The notes under the pieces were generated by a model. That model saw nothing but the letters and a program-made list of their open reading frames with translations, had not been told where the DNA came from and ran no database searches. 45,209 bases of DNA, taken from the NCBI GenBank assembly GCA_051453625.1, contig JBOZIK010000001.1:120775271-120820479 (forward strand). Reading direction: 5' to 3'. This DNA comes from Welwitschia mirabilis (taxonomy: Eukaryota > Gnetophyta > Gnetopsida > Welwitschiales). Positions 21,323 through 31,540 of this stretch are shown piece by piece (position 1 is the first letter of the stretch; each line of letters starts with the position of its first letter). The translations under genes were made by a program, and so were the position numbers.

Positions 21323-21735
21323 GACATTAAGGGCAAACAATACTTAGTTATGACAAAATTAAAGCTCATAGAAAATCTCCCTCCTACAAAATGCTTATTT
21401 GTAAAATAACACTCCAATTTGAAATATGTTAAGGCATTTTGAACAACCAAATTTTGTGCTTTAAATGTAACCAATTTAATATGCACATTTTAGAGTTCAA
21501 AAGAGCACAACTTTATGATAGACATAATGTGATGATGAATACTTATTTAACATTGAATCAAATTACATAAATTTTGATTCATTTCCAAATGTTACAAAGA
21601 CTTTAAGCTTTTCAAAATTAAATACATATGATATCACAATATCACAAGAAAGCATATTTACTATATATATATATATAATTTGTAAAAGGCATAACAAGTT
21701 TTAAATTATCAAAATGGCATACCAAATGACACAAG

Positions 21736-21745
21736 NNNNNNNNNN
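21736..21745. other. Small assembly gap (10 N)
   Basis: Ten N in the spacer between the two polypurine tracts; the flanks are not duplicated. Confidence 0.95.
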
Positions 21746-21859
21746 AAACTAACATGCAAGCATAATAAAGTAAATGTACTCATCAAGAACATACAACTAA
21801 ACTCATAAAAATTTTAACAGCATACAACTGAACTCATAAAAATTTTAACAAACACAACT

Positions 21860-21882
21860 AATTCTCCCTCTTTTGACGTCAA
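21860..21882 (-). promoter_or_regulatory. Upstream polypurine tract of element C
   Basis: Minus-sense GACGTCAAAAGAGGGAGAA lies just after the accessory-ORF stop, as in copies A and B, and about 550 bases from the LTR. Confidence 0.55.
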
Positions 21883-21925
21883 TGACAAAGGATAGAATAC
21901 AAAACATAGTCTGAAATAAAAGATT

Positions 21926-23101
21926 TCAATTAGACTCCTCCTCTTTCTCTTCTTCTTCTTCTTCTTCTTCAGAGTCTTCCTCTGATTCTTCTTCATCACC
22001 TCTTGTGTGGGCTAAACTAGTAGCCTCTACTGAGGTATTCGCAATATCATATCTAGCTATAATAAGGGCTTCCTTCATATGTCTAGTATGGGAGTCAATC
22101 CATCTCAGATATGAGAGGATCTCATCAGGAGAGGCTTCCTTATGAGAAGGAGATTTTGAAGATTTCTTGAAGAGGGCAAAAATATGCATGTGAGACAAGG
22201 TCACACATCCAATGGGTGACATAGGCTGAAGGGTTTCCAACTTAGGATAGAAGGTGACTCAAAAATGGTGGCAAATGCTAGTGATAAGCACAGAGTAGGG
22301 TAAAGCCCTATTTCTATAGTACTCTAGCTACGAGACCATATTCTTTAGTATTATGACAGAAGCATCAAAGGAATGCTCAGTTCCTATCAAATATATCAAA
22401 TAGACTCGATAACAGGATGTCTCATCATGATGGCCAGCTAAAAGTAAAAAGTTATAAATAAAAACCAGATGAAGAAAACGGTATTTAGGAGTCAACAAGG
22501 CAGTAGAAAAAGTATTTCTCCAAGTATGCAACTTATCACAAAGCTCCCTAGTAACTGCAGGCTTGTCTTCCATAGTGTTCCTAAGAGGCTAAAACTCCTC
22601 ATAGTTCCCCCTTAGAAGATCAGTCAGCTAAGAGATAAGATTTGCTATTACTCTTGTCCTTTTCTCCAAAACAAAGGTTTTAAGGCTCCTAGAGTCACGA
22701 TAAAAAGAGACATTACAATAAAAAGTTCTAGTAAAAAAGGGAAAATCTAAACTAAAAACATCCAAAAAATGGTCAATATTTTGTTCTCTCAGAAGTTGGA
22801 TGATTTCCTTGAGTGCCTTGAGCTCTGAGGTGGCTACAGATTGATCTTAGTACATAGCCTTCTTCTCAAACTTCTTAAAAAACTTTTCAATATCTTCTTC
22901 TGATATTCTTTGGTAGAATATTGCAGGTTCCCCGGAGGATGCCTCCTTTACTCTTCTCCTAGATGAGCTTTCAGGCATTTCAAGACTCTTGTAAGCAAAA
23001 AGAATTAAGAAAATCACTAGATCTAGAAGTAAGAGCTCTAGATCTTGAAAGAAAAGTATTATATCTGAGAGACAGAGAGGGCTATAACATAATAAAATCA
23101 A
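21926..23101 (-). pseudogene. Accessory ORF after pol, copy C (best preserved)
   Basis: Three long open pieces on the minus strand. The N-terminal piece has MPESSSRRRVKEASSGEP and EEDIEKFFKKFEKKAMY (about 22857-22980). The middle has MEDKPAVTRELCDKLH, KYRFLHLVFIYNFLLLAGHH and YLIYLIGTEHSFDASVIILK (22328-22573). The C-terminal piece has METLQPMSPIGCVTLSHMHI, SPDEILSYLRWIDSHTRHMK and a Glu-rich tail ending KEEESN (21926-22240). Stops and frame changes separate the pieces; the ancestral protein would be about 350 aa. The ILK...LPYxxLIT part recalls the putative plant transposon protein domain PF20167 (memory-based). No clear signal peptide or transmembrane pattern. It survives while most of pol is gone. 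Confidence 0.75.
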
Positions 23102-23164
23102 GTTAGGGATCTATCTCTTTTATAAACTGAGTGAAATAGGGTGAAATAAAGAAAGAAATTAGGT

Positions 23165-23345
23165 CCACCGACTGTACTTCCGCACTGTAATCCATCAGAT
23201 CCAGTCGACCATTCGAGGTTTCAGTCGACCCATCGAGACATGGGTCTATAATACTAGAGGGGTTTGGGTCACCGAGCTCTCAAGCTAGTTGACCGACTAC
23301 ATCTGGTTAACCAAATCATAGATCCAGTTGACCGCTCTACAATCA
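23165..23345. repeat. GTCGACC motifs between pol remnant and accessory ORF
   Basis: Includes GATCCAGTCGACCATTCGAG, TTTCAGTCGACCCATCGAG, CTAGTTGACCGACTACATC and GATCCAGTTGACCGCTCTAC. The position equals the spacer at 7621-8085 of the other copy. The stretch is richer in CpG than its surroundings. Confidence 0.7.
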
Positions 23346-23498
23346 GCTAAGGGACAGTGATTGAACTCCCATATCATTTTTATAATTAATAGATTGATTA
23401 CAGACACTAGGTGTTACATCAGAATTTACCATAAAGCATTCAATTTTATCAAAATTTATCCTAATATCGTGGTTTTCATGAACAACTGATTAATCAAT

Positions 23499-23960
23499 TT
23501 AATATCTATTCTTACTATTTACACATTTTACCAAAAAAATAGAAGGATTCATTTTTTCATCTATAACATTGCATTTTGATTTTTCAAAGATTACTGTGTG
23601 ATCTTTGTCACATAATTGACTCACAGTTAATAAATTATGTTTCAATCCATTAACATAAATCACAGTATCAAGTTTAGGCAACTTACCTCGCTTGATGCAT
23701 TTAGTACCTTCTATTTTTGTTGTATCATTGTTTCCAAAGATGAATTCTCATCCATTTATGCTATTCAGATGTTGAAAGTTTGATTTATTTCCTAAGATAT
23801 ACCTTAAGCAACTACTATCTAGATACCAATTATCCGTATAGGATCCTCCAAGAGCTATCTATGTCAGAAAACTTTGAAGATTATTAGCTTTAACTCAATT
23901 AGTCTTATTAGACTTAGGTGGTACATTTTTCTTAAGAACAAACTTAAAAGGTAAGGTGTT
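23499..23960 (-). pseudogene. Copia protease and GAG-pre-integrase remnant of element C
   Basis: Protease: W-stop-LDSSCLRYILGNKSNF with the catalytic Asp at 23817-23819; the usual DSG is DSS here. Then LPKLDTVIYVNGLKHNLLTV and SQLCDKDHTVIFEKSKCNVI (23510-23680), the typical segment between protease and the LWHxRLGH pre-integrase motif. It ends with VNSKNRY-stop at 23499. No LWHxRLGH, integrase or reverse transcriptase follows; sequence passes to the motif-rich spacer within about 150 bases, so most of pol was deleted. Confidence 0.8.
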
Positions 23961-25673
23961 TACAGTTTCAGAGAAAAGCATTAATTGCCTAACTTTACAA
24001 AAAATCTTTGAATGACTAAATTTACCACAAAAATTACACACAAGATTAAAAACATAATTACTCTTCTAGTTTACCTGTTCTTGCGATTTTTGTGAACTAA
24101 AGCAAATGCCTAATTTATCTCCAGTGGATTTTCATACTCCAAGCATCTTTTCCAATTTAGAAAGGCTACTAGAAAATTTATTTACAAAAAAAGAAAGATC
24201 TTTTACCTGAGAAATTAGCTTAATATTATTAGATTTGAGTATATTATGTTTATCTTCCAAATCCTCTTTTTCTTTGGTAATAATCTTCATTATTTTATTC
24301 AACTCATTTATTCTCTTGGCTAGCTTTTCACACTCCTTATACAACTTTTGACATGTATATTCTAACTCATTCTTTTTTTAATCGATCACATCCAAATCAT
24401 CGGGCATTGATGTTCTAGGAACATCTTTGAGTGATGGCATAAAAGTCATGAAAGAAAACCTTCTATCTTTATCTGATTTATGATTTAAATAACTTTCCTT
24501 ATCCTCATCATCTTCATTGTCCCAAGTAGCTAGGAATGAGGGATTCTTTAACTTTCTGTTATCTCTCCTTATATTAAGGCACTCATTTACCATATGTCCA
24601 AATCCTTTGCATGATTAACATTGGATTTCTTTTTTCTTTTCTTGCTTCCTTTTTTGTTTTGAATGACTTCTCTTTACATTCTTACTTGATTCTCCTTCCT
24701 TTTTCTTCCTATGAAGAAATTTTCTGAATCTTCAGGCTCGAAGAGCTACTTCATTATCATCAAATTCCTCATTTGATCTGTCAGATCTATAGTCTTTCTG
24801 CATATATTTTAAAGCAATACCTTTTCTTTTATCTTTAACAAATTTAAGCTCATAGATTTGCAAATTACCTTGAAGTTCTTCCAATGCCATTGCATTAATG
24901 TTCTTACTCTCTTCGATGGCTTTTACCCTTAGCTTAAATCTCTTGGATAGGGATCTCAAGACTTTCCATACCACTTTTCTTTACTCCATGCATTCTCCGA
25001 GGCTTGCCATTAAATTCACAATATCTGTAAGTCTAGCAAAAAAATTCTGTAATGTTACTTCTTCATCCATATAGATATCTTCAAATTTAGATATGAGAAT
25101 ATGGAGTTTAGCTTATTTCATAGTTGAGGTTCCTTCATGTACTACTTCGAGAATGTGTCCCAAGATTCCTTAGCATGGTTATAGTTTACTATTCATTTGA
25201 ATTCATTTGCACACACTGCACAAAAAATTACATTAAGAGCACGGCCATCTATGGTGGCTTTTAACTTGTCAGCAGCTGTCCATTGATCTCCATATTTGGG
25301 AACTAGGATTTTATTACCATTTACATCAGTTTGAATTATCATAGGTATAGAGTGACTTTTGTAGATGACTTCTTCTATGTTAACATCTAGGGATCTAAGA
25401 AATATTCTCATCCTAGCTTTCCAATAAGAATAGTTCAATCCATCAAACATAGGTGGACACCCAGTTGAAAAACCATTAGAAGGGTTACTCATTTTTNNNN
25501 NNNNNNNNNNNNNNNNNNNNNNNNNNNNNNNNNNNNNNNNNNNNNNNNNNNNNNNNNNNNNNNNNNNNNNNNNNNNNNNNNNNNNNNNNNNNNNNNTCCA
25601 ATAAGAATAGTTCAATCCATCAAACATAGGTGGACACCCAGTTGAAAAACCATTAGAAGGGTTACTCATTTTT
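23961..25673 (-). pseudogene. Copia gag of element C, with coiled coil and two CCHC knuckles
   Basis: Start Met in MSNPSNGFSTGCPPMFDGLN at 25669; then YSYWKARMRIFLRSLD, the canonical copia gag opening, and QWTAADKLKATIDGRALNVI. Frame breaks near 25190-24980. Then VWKVLRSLSKRFKLRVKAIE with MALEELQGNLQIYELKF (UBN2 end, 24732-24974). First zinc knuckle C-stop-SCKGFGHMVNEC at 24579-24620. Then a charged region and a coiled coil with KECEKLAKRINELNKIMKII (24132-24344). Second knuckle CNFCGKFSHSKIFC at 23997-24038. A long gag with a coiled coil is Sirevirus-like. The duplicated start codon region at 25420-25496 is an assembly artefact. Confidence 0.88.
25420..25673. other. Gap (25497-25596) with identical 77-bp flanks
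   Basis: 25420-25496 is repeated exactly at 25597-25673. It makes the gag N-terminus appear twice; only one copy is real. Confidence 0.9.
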
Positions 25674-25721
25674 AGGGTTTTAAGGTCAAGATTGGTTAAA
25701 ATCTAATATAGACTCAACTTA

Positions 25722-25733
25722 GATCTAATACCA
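25722..25733 (-). promoter_or_regulatory. PBS of element C (tRNA-iMet type)
   Basis: Minus-sense TGGTATTAGATC versus TGGTATCAGAGC (10 of 12), two bases from the LTR end TATCA at 25736. Location between LTR and gag is correct. Confidence 0.75.
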
Positions 25734-25735
25734 AA

Positions 25736-27199
25736 TGATAAGATTGAGAATCCTAGAAGGGGGGTGAATAGGTTCTTTTAAAAATTCAATAATTAATATG
25801 AAATAAATCAATCTAAAACACAACTTGCATACATAAATAAACTATTCTATGAAGTGCACAATATGATAAAATACTAAAAGTAAAGAATTAAAAATTGAAA
25901 GTAAAAAATACTACTTTGATGCAAGCCAGATTTATAATGGTTCGAGAAACCTCCTACTCCACTCTCGGTGATCCGCTTCTCCCAAGCTAGATCTTGAATC
26001 TTTATTACTCTACCAAGTATTTTAGGTTCACCTGTAACCTTTACAAATGGACTTTTTCAAGCTAAGTCTCAACCGTTAGAACTGACTTTTCAAGGCTTAG
26101 TCTCAACCTTAGAATGGACTTTTCAAGGCTTAGTCTAAATCTTTAAAATGGACTTTTCAAGGCTTAGTCTTAATCATTAGAACAGATTTTTCAAGGCTTA
26201 GTCTCAACCTTTAGCAAATAGGATAGTGATGCAGTAATGCCTCAAGAGCACAGATATCACACGTTCTAGAACTAGTACATTTGATGTAGTTTTCCTCCTA
26301 TAGAAGTACAACCAACCAAGCTCTAGATCTAACCTTGAATGTAGAGAGTATGCTATTGGTAGATCTCCTTCAGTCAGGAATGTGGATGCTAAGATATAAC
26401 AGTGATTATAACCCAAATACAAAGCTTGATCTTTTAGATCCAATAAATTTGGCTGAATGAATGTAGCTCTAAAAGATTAAGAAAGGTCTAAAAGATTCTT
26501 TGGTCATCTATGGCTTAGTTATTTATATTGGAAGGATTTTAGGGTTTATTACATTTGAATTGTGCCTCCAACAACTATAGAAGGCTAGAAAATAGCTACC
26601 TAATGGCTACATAATGGATACATAGCGTTTACAAAAATTTCATTTTTTCTCCATCCAACCAACTCCACAAAAATCCGATTGACCCCATGTGGTGTCGTGA
26701 GTTACACAGGTCATTCGAAAGAGAAATTTGGTTATCTCAGTTTCTTACGGCTTCCTCTCGAGTCGACCCCATTTAGGTCCAGTCAACCCCAGTCTAGTCG
26801 CCTGCTATTCATCCAGTCACCTACTTTTCTGATAAAAATCTTTCCTGTTTCTTGCATTGAGTCCAGTTAATCTAATCCTAGNNNNNNNNNNNNNNNNNNN
26901 NNNNNNNNNNNNNNNNNNNNNNNNNNNNNNNNNNNNNNNNNNNNNNNNNNNNNNNNNNNNNNNNNNNNNNNNNNNNNNNNNAGTCTAGTCGCCTGCTATT
27001 CATCCAGTCACCTACTTTTCTGATAAAAATCTTTACTGTTTCTTGCATTGAGTCCAGTTAATCTAATCCTAGGTTCGGTTGACCCCTTATCATTCAGTCC
27101 AGAGGTACTGTTTGTCAGGTCCTCAAATCTGGTCGACCCCATTACAGGTCTGGTTGACCCCTTACTATTCAGTTCAGGAACACTGGTCCTAAAGGTTAC
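25736..27199 (-). mobile_element. 5' LTR of element C, outer end truncated
   Basis: Collinear with 19579-21060: same 34-bp repeats (26040-26215), a 79-codon counterpart of the short LTR frame (26204-26443), and GTCGACC motifs (26755-27160). Homology stops after CACTGGTCCTAAAGGTTAC at 27199; the last ~250 bases present in the 3' LTR are missing. The LTR also contains a 100-N gap with near-identical flanks. Confidence 0.8.
26791..27072. other. Gap (26882-26981) with near-identical 91-bp flanks
   Basis: 26791-26881 and 26982-27072 are the same except for one base (TTTCCTG versus TTTACTG). Probably an unmerged overlap or two haplotype ends. Confidence 0.85.
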
Positions 27200-27931
27200 A
27201 TCTACTTCTTGACCTTGGTTTACTATTTGTAATAGAAGCTACATGAATGCATTCATAAATTTCTTTAGATTAAGGTTAAATAAAGGTTTTTTTCCATTGT
27301 TGTGTTACTAATTAACATATAAGTTATCTTGATCCTAATTATTTGATGTAATGGAATTGGCCTTCAGGATTGGTTAACAATTAGCAGTCATTAGTATAAA
27401 GTGGAAAACATTACAATATTAGGTTTTGAATAGAACAAATATTATATTATTTGAATTTGAAATTAATAATTTTACATGATCTTAACAAGGATTGTGATAT
27501 CATCATTATGTAATTGGTCCTTTATAATGTATTTGTTCATTCTGTAATTAAAACTAGTTAATTATCCCTTATTCTTTCTTTTAAACAGATATGACTTATT
27601 AGGTTCACAAGTTAATAATAAGTATTATTCTTCAAGGTTATATGATTACCTAATTAGGAAGGTTGGGAAGGACTATGATATAAAATTAGATGTATAATTA
27701 GCCTAAAATGGTTATAAATTTTATTAGTTTAAAGGTTTATATAATTATGATGTATTTTTTTTCCTTCATGTTTCTCTTAAAATGATTAAGCTCTTTATGG
27801 TATTATTAAGGTCATGGGTTTATATGTAAAAATTTAAACTATCAATATAATATTAATTTACTTGAATAATCAGTATTCTTATTTATAAGATAGTATAGCT
27901 TTTAAAGACATGATTATGAATTCATCATCCT
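27200..27931. other. Anonymous AT-rich interval
   Basis: Unrecognised sequence between the truncated LTR and the 44-bp repeats. It should be internal to the R2 element if R2 is a minus-strand 5' LTR, but no gag motif is visible. Confidence 0.4.
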
Positions 27932-28105
27932 TTTAAGATCATTTAAGAATTATAGTTAATATGATTACAATTAACTTCATGATTATTTAGGGATTAAAGT
28001 TATCATAGATATAATTAACTTCATGATTATTTAGGAACTGTAGTTATCATAGATATAATTAACATTATAATTATTTAAGAATTATGGAATTAACTTTTAA
28101 AACTT
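27932..28105. repeat. 44-bp tandem repeat, about four units
   Basis: Unit starts at 27932, 27976, 28020 and 28064, of form TTCATGATTATTTAGGxA then TAGTTATCATAGATATAATT and AAC. Units 2 and 3 are nearly identical; the outer two are degraded. It ends about 30 bases from the PBS-like site. Confidence 0.8.
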
Positions 28106-28132
28106 TGCAAGATGTGATTTAAGTTAATCAAT

Positions 28133-28145
28133 GGCTCTAATACCA
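28133..28145 (-). promoter_or_regulatory. tRNA-iMet-type PBS next to R2
   Basis: Plus GGCTCTAATACCA is the reverse complement of TGGTATTAGAGCC, one base different from TGGTATCAGAGCC. The LTR-like end TGTAACACCCC begins at 28149. This sets R2 as a minus-strand 5' LTR. Confidence 0.75.
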
Positions 28146-29314
28146 TTATGTAACACCCCAGCTTAAATTACTCTTATTAAGTACAATCTTTTTTCTTTAG
28201 AATTTAAATTAATTAAAATGCTAAGGCAAATCTAGAATCAATTCTACATATACTTTATTATTATAATCATATATGTTTAAAAACACTAGACAATACAAAT
28301 ATTTTTATGAAAATAAATATAGATTATTTTAGTTTGCAAACAATAGCGATGTTGCTTTTGTGTCCTATATTTCGTTCTAGTTTTTCACCACATAAAGATA
28401 TCTTGTGCATAGTTTATTAGATGTCAACTTCTTATAATATATACATGGATATAGGTTTAAGATAACCAATTTAATAAGTGTTGCAACTCCTATTAATGAC
28501 ATGCTAACTTGATATTAAATTGTCATTTATATGTAATTTAATTGTATTTTTTGTTCTAAGCCATTAAAAATAATTGGACTCAGCTTTATAGGCTTAAAAT
28601 TTACTTTAATATATATACTACTAAAAAGGCAACAAGTGATACATGAAGTCAATGCTTACTTACAAATAACCCCAACTTTCTTAAAGTATCTCAAGATAGT
28701 GTAATATAATCCTTTAATACCAAGGGTTTAGGATATTAAGTCTAAGTAAATCTGCACCTAGATAGAATAGAAGAGCAGTGATTAAATCCACTTCCAGAAG
28801 GGTTTTATATAAAAATGAAATGCAACCCACCTTGGTGATGAAATTGAAGTATGAAGATGAAGTTTATTAGGACTATCTTGAGCTAGTTATTATTCAATGA
28901 ATATACTATTCAAATACATGCATATAATCATAACTAATATGAATATTTAGTTGATTGCATATCTAAAAAATAATTATAACTTCATTAGGCTAATTTTATT
29001 ACAAATAATCATACATAAAAGGAAAGAAAAACATACATAATCTTCATTTAACATATTAGAAGATAACTGCATTTGAAAAATATAGTAATGGTAATTAAAC
29101 TATTATACATAGATTTCTTTTTTTTCTTGAATTAATAATGATACCTTCTAAATAAACTAAAATACTACTTTAAATTTTCTTTTGAAAAGAAATGTTCTAT
29201 GCATGAAACTATCCTCTCTTTAAACAACCTTCTTCAAGTTCAATTAGTAACTTTCTAACATGATAATAAGAGTAACGAGGATAAAAATAAAAATATAAGA
29301 CATAGTTATTACTT

Positions 29315-29331
29315 AAAATTCATGTAATTAT
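29315..29331. repeat. Target-site duplication, left copy
   Basis: AAAATTCATGTAATTAT, repeated at 31035-31051 as AAAATTCATGTAACTAT (16 of 17). The R1 paralogue has AAAATTCATGTAACTCT at 15133-15149 with no insertion. Confidence 0.85.
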
Positions 29332-31034
29332 GATATTAGAAAATGAGATATTTTGGCAAGGAGGAGAAATGACAAGAGCGAAGTAGAGCAAAATAGAATA
29401 GCAAAGTTAGGGTTTCATTTTCAGAATGCATCATGATAGTCCAAGGTGCATTTCTTACCTGAATCTGGTACATTTTCTACTCATTAGTGTGTTCTCCTCT
29501 TTTACATCTTCTTTGTGCGAGGGTTTTTTCTTAGAGGTTTTCTAGAGGTGGTTTTGCCCTCGATGTAGTGCATTGTTAATATGCTTTTAGAAGTGACACT
29601 CCATTCTCCAATAGTGGCAGATTCATCAAGGACCAAATCCTACGTGGATTCAGTTAAAGGAAGTAAACTCAAAGTCTTCCTAACTTAAATTTTGATTTTA
29701 AGTGCAAAGAATATATCATCCGTGCAAAGATGCCCATCAACTACTCTAAGCATCTAGAGGCTCATTCAAAAATAGCTTCATTAACAAATTTCAATCCTCA
29801 AGAAGGCTTTCATTCATTTAAAAAGTATGTTTATGGTGTGATCAGAAGTTTTCTGCAAGTTGTAATGTAATCCCTCTTAGAGATAGATTACTACATTTCA
29901 TTTTTAATTCTAAAGAAGAAATGAATAAGGTTTTAGTAGGAGGGTCCTTTTTTTTTTTGGCTATAGAGGTTTAGCCCTAATCAAATGATCCCCTTTCATT
30001 TCTAACAAACCCACCATTTTTCAAAAGATCTCATTTTGGATTTATATCTCAAACCTTTACCTAGAAATAAGGCACTTAGATTTATTCCAGCAACTTGGTA
30101 ACATGTTGGAAGAGTTTTGTTAAACTTGATGGGAATATAGGTTTAATGGTCAAAATGGCAATAGCTAAAATATATATTTATATGAAATCAAATAACTTAA
30201 ACGGAGGGAGGTAAAAAAATTAAAAAAAAACTAATATTGGATACTATGTAGGAGGAATCAGTTTTAAACCTAGAAATCAAAAATATTTCTTTGCAATGTT
30301 TGAAGTATGGTAAAAATGGGCATATAATGGAGAAATGCAAGAAAAATGAAAAAGTGGAAAAAAATGATTGACAAGAAGTCAAAAAGATTGTAAAAAGAAA
30401 CTAGCTTCAGTTCCAAAGAATGATCTAATCTCTTAAGCAAATGAATATGACATTCTGTCATAGGAAGAACTAAAATAGATTTAGAAAAACAAAATAGGAA
30501 ATAAATGGGAAATAGTTGAATAGAAAAAGCACCACACAGAGCACATCTATAATGCATTAGTTTTCTCTTCCAAATCAAAATAACTATCAGAAATGGAAAT
30601 GAAATAGGAGAAAATAGATAATGATAATTGTTTAGAAGGGCGTATTTCAAACATTCCAACAACTAGTAGAACTTGAAAAATCAAACAGACAAATAAAAAA
30701 ACTATAATAAATACCAGAAAGGTAAAATTAAAAAGGAGATGAAGGAGGACATCCCACATGGTAAGCAATCTCAACTCTTCTTCCAATGAATTCCCTGAAA
30801 TTATAAAGGCCTTCATATTGGTCAGAAAATTTCCCATCTTTGGACTCTTCTGAATACCATTTTGTTGTAAACCCATTGGGGTATGCTACCTTTTTTGAAA
30901 AAATTAGATGCTAATATTTGAAACTTTTACTATCAAAGGGATTTCTATTGTGCTTGGAAAAAATAGCTTTAAGCTATGTTGTATCTTTTTATGCCATTTG
31001 GACTAATATATTATATCATTTACTGTTTCTCAAA
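29332..31034 (+). mobile_element. LINE (plant L1 type) with ORF1 but no ORF2
   Basis: 1703-bp insertion bounded by a 17-bp target-site duplication, ending in ATTTACTGTTTCTCAAAAAAA, the usual plant L1 3' end with an A-run. Contents: GC-richer 5' leader, broken ORF1 with nucleic-acid-binding knuckle (29582-30380), about 500 bases of unrecognised sequence, and a 3' UTR. Endonuclease and reverse transcriptase (normally over 3 kb) are absent although both ends are present, so it is an internally deleted, non-autonomous copy mobilised in trans or deleted after insertion. Confidence 0.8.
29582..30380 (+). pseudogene. LINE ORF1 (gag-like, zinc knuckle)
   Basis: Possible start at 29582 (MLLEVTLHSPIVADSSRTKS, then YVDSVKGSK). 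Then NSKEEMNKVLVGG-F-FLAI near 29905, FKRSHFGFISQTFT, LVTCWKSFVKLDGNIG with AIAKIYIYMKS near 30165, and NISLQCLKYGKNGHIMEKCK at 30280-30340. This follows the plant LINE ORF1 (DUF4283-type) pattern ending in a CCHC knuckle. The second Cys of the knuckle (30297-30338) is Tyr. Stops and shifts disrupt the frame. ORF1 proteins bind LINE RNA. Confidence 0.7.
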
Positions 31035-31051
31035 AAAATTCATGTAACTAT
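31035..31051. repeat. Target-site duplication, right copy
   Basis: AAAATTCATGTAACTAT right after the LINE A-run; pairs with 29315-29331. Confidence 0.85.
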
Positions 31052-31540
31052 AAAATAAATAAGGGGATAAAAATCAAAAGAAATAATTAACAAGATTGTC
31101 AAAAGCAAAACCCTTATAAATTTACAAATATGTTTACTAAAGTAAACATAAGTAAAGAAGAGGAGGATTTTGTATATAAATGAGAAGTATTAAAAATATT
31201 ATAAAGTAAAATGACATTAGAGTACACCTTTCTTAAATAACTAGTTAGTCAAAATTAACTTATACTAAATCAAAAATTCACTTACTATTCAAGAACAAAT
31301 GCCTTAACAAGAAATGCATAAAGTATACTATATTGAAGAACATTTAAAAAATTAATTAAATAAAATAAAATTATTTTGATTATTATCCATCTCAAATACT
31401 AAAATTATTATCATAATTTTATTAAATAAATTTTTTAATTAAACATGTTAATTATATATATTTTTGGGTCTTTTTAAGAGGCATTATACATAGAAATTAA
31501 TAATTAATATTTATAAAAATTAAATTAACATATGATAAAT

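Larger units (their letters stand above)
19579..27199 (-). mobile_element. Element C: Sirevirus-like Ty1/copia, internally deleted
   Basis: Minus-strand order from right to left: 5' LTR (25736-27199, outer end missing), PBS (25722-25733), gag with coiled coil and two zinc knuckles, protease, GAG-pre-integrase, then a direct jump to the motif-rich spacer and accessory ORF, two polypurine tracts, and 3' LTR (19579-21310). Integrase, reverse transcriptase and RNase H are missing. The left end is TGATAGGATC after CTAAT, a possible 5-bp target duplication; the right partner cannot be tested because the 5' LTR is truncated. Confidence 0.85.
28149..31540 (-). mobile_element. LTR-like block R2, split by a LINE
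   Basis: Left end TGTAACACCCC is a common terminus of plant Ty3 LTRs. Homologous to R1 (14030-15620) in 28190-29331 and again 31052-31540. Without the LINE the homologous part is about 1.7 kb; the LTR may extend further right. R2 and R1 have the same orientation and could be LTRs of one much-interrupted element or of two related ones. Confidence 0.6.

Noticed and set aside
21662-21677. (AT)n microsatellite
   Set aside because: Short and typical of AT-rich spacer; nothing further to say.
25193-25669. Apparent gag with a duplicated N-terminus
   Set aside because: The second copy is the exact 77-bp gap flank; it is an assembly artefact.
30197-30876. Minus-strand frames of 61-130 codons over the LINE
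   Set aside because: Antisense shadows of LINE ORF1/3' region; hydrophobic composition comes from A-rich complement.
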